Positions 5,200-6,317 of a stretch of DNA of 6,317 nucleotides are shown one piece after another; the first letter of the stretch is position 1; each line of letters starts with the position of its first letter. The DNA is taken from assembly GCA_003222235.1 (NCBI GenBank), contig QHVD01000340.1, positions 1 through 6,317 of the forward strand, in the 5' to 3' direction. The DNA is from Gemmatimonadota bacterium (GTDB lineage: Bacteria > Gemmatimonadota > Gemmatimonadetes > Gemmatimonadales > GWC2-71-9). The position numbers and the translations under genes are program-made. The notes below the pieces were generated by a model. It saw nothing but the letters and a program-made list of their open reading frames with translations. It was not told the origin of the DNA and ran no database searches.

Positions 5200-6083
5200 T
5201 GGGGCGGCGGTCGAGGGCGGTGGAAGGCGGTGGACGGCGGTGGGGGGCCGTGTGGCTTGCGTGCATTGCATTTTCCTCCACCGCCCTCCACCGTCCTCCA
5301 CCGCCCATCACCGCCCAGTCTCGTGAGATCATCCTCGCCACCACGACCTCTACCCGTGACGCCGGGCTGCTCGACTCCCTCCTCCCCGTGTTCGAGCGCC
5401 AAACCGGTTACCACGTGAAGGTGATCGCGGTCGGCAGCGGGCAAGCGCTGGAGATGGGAAGGCGGGGCGATGCGGACGTGGTGCTGGCGCACGCGCCGGC
5501 CGCCGAGCGGGTCCTCGCAGACTCGGGTTACTTCCGCGAGCGGCGCCTCGTCATGCACAACGACTTCGTCATCGTCGGTCCCGCGAGCGACCCGGCCGGA
5601 CTGCGGGGGCTGAGCGACGCGGTCGCCGCGATGCGGCGCATCGCCGCTACGCCCGCCACGTTCGTGTCACGCGGCGACCAGTCGGGGACGCACAAGCTCG
5701 AGCAGTCGCTCTGGAAGCTGGTCGGCGGCGCGCCCCCAACCGGGGCGCGCTGGTACGTCGAATCGGGCCAGGGCATGGCTGCGACGTTACAGATGGCCGA
5801 CCAGAAACGCGCCTACACTATCACCGACCGGGCCACGTATCTCGCGTGGCGCGACAAGGTACAGCTCGTTCCCGAGGTCGAGGGAGACCCGCTGCTGTAC
5901 AACGTGTACCACGTGATGGAGGTGAGCCCGAACAACGCGCCGCGAGTCAATACCGTGGGTGGGAAGGCTTTCGCGGATTTTCTCGTGGCTCCGGAGACCC
6001 AGGCGCGGATCGGGGAGTTCGGACATTCGCGGTTCGGCCAGAGCCTCTTCGTCCCCGATGCCGGCAAACCCGATCGGTGGTGA
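5199..6083 (+). CDS. tupA: Tungstate-type ABC transporter substrate-binding protein
   Basis: The product has 294 residues and closely resembles TupA, the periplasmic tungstate-binding component of TupABC. Family marks are ATTTSTRDAGLLDSLLPVFE (47-66) with the TTTS anion-binding motif (48-51), VIAVGSGQALEMGRRGDADVVLAHAP (75-100), VMHNDFVIVGPASDPAG (118-134), SRGDQSGTHKLEQSLWK (157-173) and YNVYHVMEVSP (234-244). TupA binds tungstate very tightly and hands it to TupB/TupC; tungstate is used in molybdopterin-type enzymes. Molybdate or another oxyanion is not excluded. The ATG at 5199 overlaps the porin TGA; a GTG at 5193 is also in frame. The N-terminus (1-39) is odd: an Arg/Gly-rich start, a short hydrophobic core (about 16-30), then HRPPPPITAQ. 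It is encoded by a long inverted repeat. Mature protein probably begins near residue 40. No permease or ATPase gene follows within view. Confidence 0.9.
   Translation: MGRRSRAVEGGGRRWGAVWLACIAFSSTALHRPPPPITAQSREIILATTTSTRDAGLLDSLLPVFERQTGYHVKVIAVGSGQALEMGRRGDADVVLAHAPAAERVLADSGYFRERRLVMHNDFVIVGPASDPAGLRGLSDAVAAMRRIAATPATFVSRGDQSGTHKLEQSLWKLVGGAPPTGARWYVESGQGMAATLQMADQKRAYTITDRATYLAWRDKVQLVPEVEGDPLLYNVYHVMEVSPNNAPRVNTVGGKAFADFLVAPETQARIGEFGHSRFGQSLFVPDAGKPDRW
5206..5315. repeat. Imperfect inverted repeat made of 10-bp GGCGGTGGAn units
   Basis: The left arm 5206-5243 and right arm 5278-5315 (38 nt each) are complementary at about 32 positions; the inner 29 nt (5215-5243 / 5278-5306) at 26. The loop is 34 nt. 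Each arm is itself three to four degenerate 10-bp units (GGCGGTGGA plus one base), so it is a head-to-head array. It starts 5 nt after the tupA ATG codon and codes for the signal-peptide region, with the hydrophobic core in the loop. A stable mRNA hairpin near the start codon is expected. Confidence 0.85.
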
Positions 6084-6087
6084 AATA

Positions 6088-6151
6088 GGGGACCACGCAT
6101 GTTGCTGTCCCCCCGGGAGACACCCCCTGTCCCCGCGGTAGGTCAGGGGTG
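6088..6151 (+). terminator. Possible termination or processing hairpins after tupA
   Basis: Two stem-loops are visible: GGGGAC (6088-6093) with GTCCCC (6107-6112) around a 13-nt loop, and CACCCCCTG (6121-6129) with CAGGGGTG (6144-6151), which has one bulged C and a 14-nt loop. Neither is followed by a T run, so a classical intrinsic terminator is not shown. Position after the tupA stop is the main support. Confidence 0.3.
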
Positions 6152-6225
6152 CTCGGAAGGCTGGGCCCCTCGACTTAACGGCCAGCTCGTGCGCGGGTCT
6201 GATAGATGCAGGAGGGGCACGTTTC

Positions 6226-6254
6226 TTGATATGGTGGCCCCCCAGGAGTATATA
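6226..6254 (+). promoter_or_regulatory. Possible promoter for the right-edge gene
   Basis: TTGATA (6226-6231, 5 of 6 with the -35 consensus) is 17 nt from TATATA (6249-6254). TATAAA at 6251-6256 is an alternative -10 with a longer spacer. The site lies just before the ATG at 6268. Confidence 0.4.
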
Positions 6255-6267
6255 AAGAGGATAGCAT

Positions 6268-6317
6268 ATGATGCTGGCACTGATGCTCTCGATGCTCGTC
6301 CCCGCGTCGCCCGGCGC
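6268..6317 (+). CDS. Start of an exported or membrane protein, cut by window edge
   Basis: Only 16 full codons are visible: MMLALMLSMLVPASPG. The stretch is hydrophobic with an SP-like turn, as in a signal peptide or first membrane segment, though it lacks a basic n-region. AAGAGGA (6256-6262) precedes the ATG at 6268 by 5 nt; the ATG at 6271 is an alternative start. It does not look like the N-terminus of a typical TupB permease, but too little is visible to name a function. Confidence 0.5.
   Translation, partial: MMLALMLSMLVPASPG

Larger units (their letters stand above)
6084..6267 (+). other. 184-bp gap between tupA and the next gene
   Basis: No coding frame with recognisable character was found on either strand. 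The gap holds two weak hairpins (6088-6112 and 6121-6151), an unassigned stretch, and promoter-like and ribosome-binding sequences just before the ATG at 6268. Its length and the change in base texture suggest that the tupA operon ends here. Confidence 0.5.

Noticed and set aside
5199..5270. tupA product as a lipoprotein through WLAC
   Set aside because: Trp at -3 and Leu at -2 fit the lipobox poorly, and the hydrophobic stretch before this Cys is too short; an ordinary signal peptide cut near residue 39 fits better.
4093..5301. 402-codon minus-strand open frame across porin and tupA start
   Set aside because: It is a GC-rich shadow of the porin gene, composed of Arg/Ala/Pro-rich sequence without a fold; the plus strand has a signal peptide and family motifs.
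5206..5315. CRISPR-like or transposon-end repeats
   Set aside because: Units are 10 bp, contiguous and without spacers, and no transposase, target duplication or integrase gene is present nearby.

Overview
The window is GC-rich bacterial DNA with tightly packed genes. Secreted and outer-membrane proteins (a signal-peptide protein, lipoproteins, a porin-like barrel) point to a Gram-negative envelope. GC-rich codon use and a propeller-plus-thioredoxin lipoprotein would fit a soil lineage such as Gemmatimonadota. That placement is an impression, not a demonstrated assignment.

Left half (1-2812, minus strand): one apparent operon, read from right to left. First comes a small secreted Cys/His protein (2812-2438). 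It overlaps by ATGA a lipoprotein gene (2438 onward) that was evidently once a beta-propeller plus TlpA-type thioredoxin fusion. A direct repeat of about 325-342 bp, copied from the junction of these two genes, now lies inside the lipoprotein gene. It splits that gene into a propeller fragment (2438-1332) and a short lipoprotein-thioredoxin gene (1606-761). Removing 325 nt in silico restores a single frame of 450 residues. The operon ends in a nucleoside hydrolase cut off by the window edge (751-1).

Middle (2813-3824): a SnoaL/NTF2-like gene (+) diverges from the operon and has a -10 box 7 nt before its ATG. It converges on, and overlaps by 23 bp, a DUF442-type phosphatase gene (-).

Right half (3825-6317, plus strand): an oxyanion (tungstate/molybdate) module. 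A stand-alone ModE-type winged-helix regulator is followed by a 24-bp dyad with ModE-box geometry that overlaps its stop codon. A porin O/P-like outer-membrane barrel follows, then a TupA-type tungstate-binding protein whose ATG overlaps the porin stop. The likely logic is that ModE-like protein represses porin-tupA through the dyad, the porin admits the anion to the periplasm, and TupA captures it. No permease or ATPase gene is visible. The start of tupA carries an unusual head-to-head inverted array of 10-bp GC-rich units around the signal-peptide hydrophobic core. A 184-bp gap with two weak hairpins and a promoter-like sequence precedes the first codons of another secreted-type protein at the right edge.
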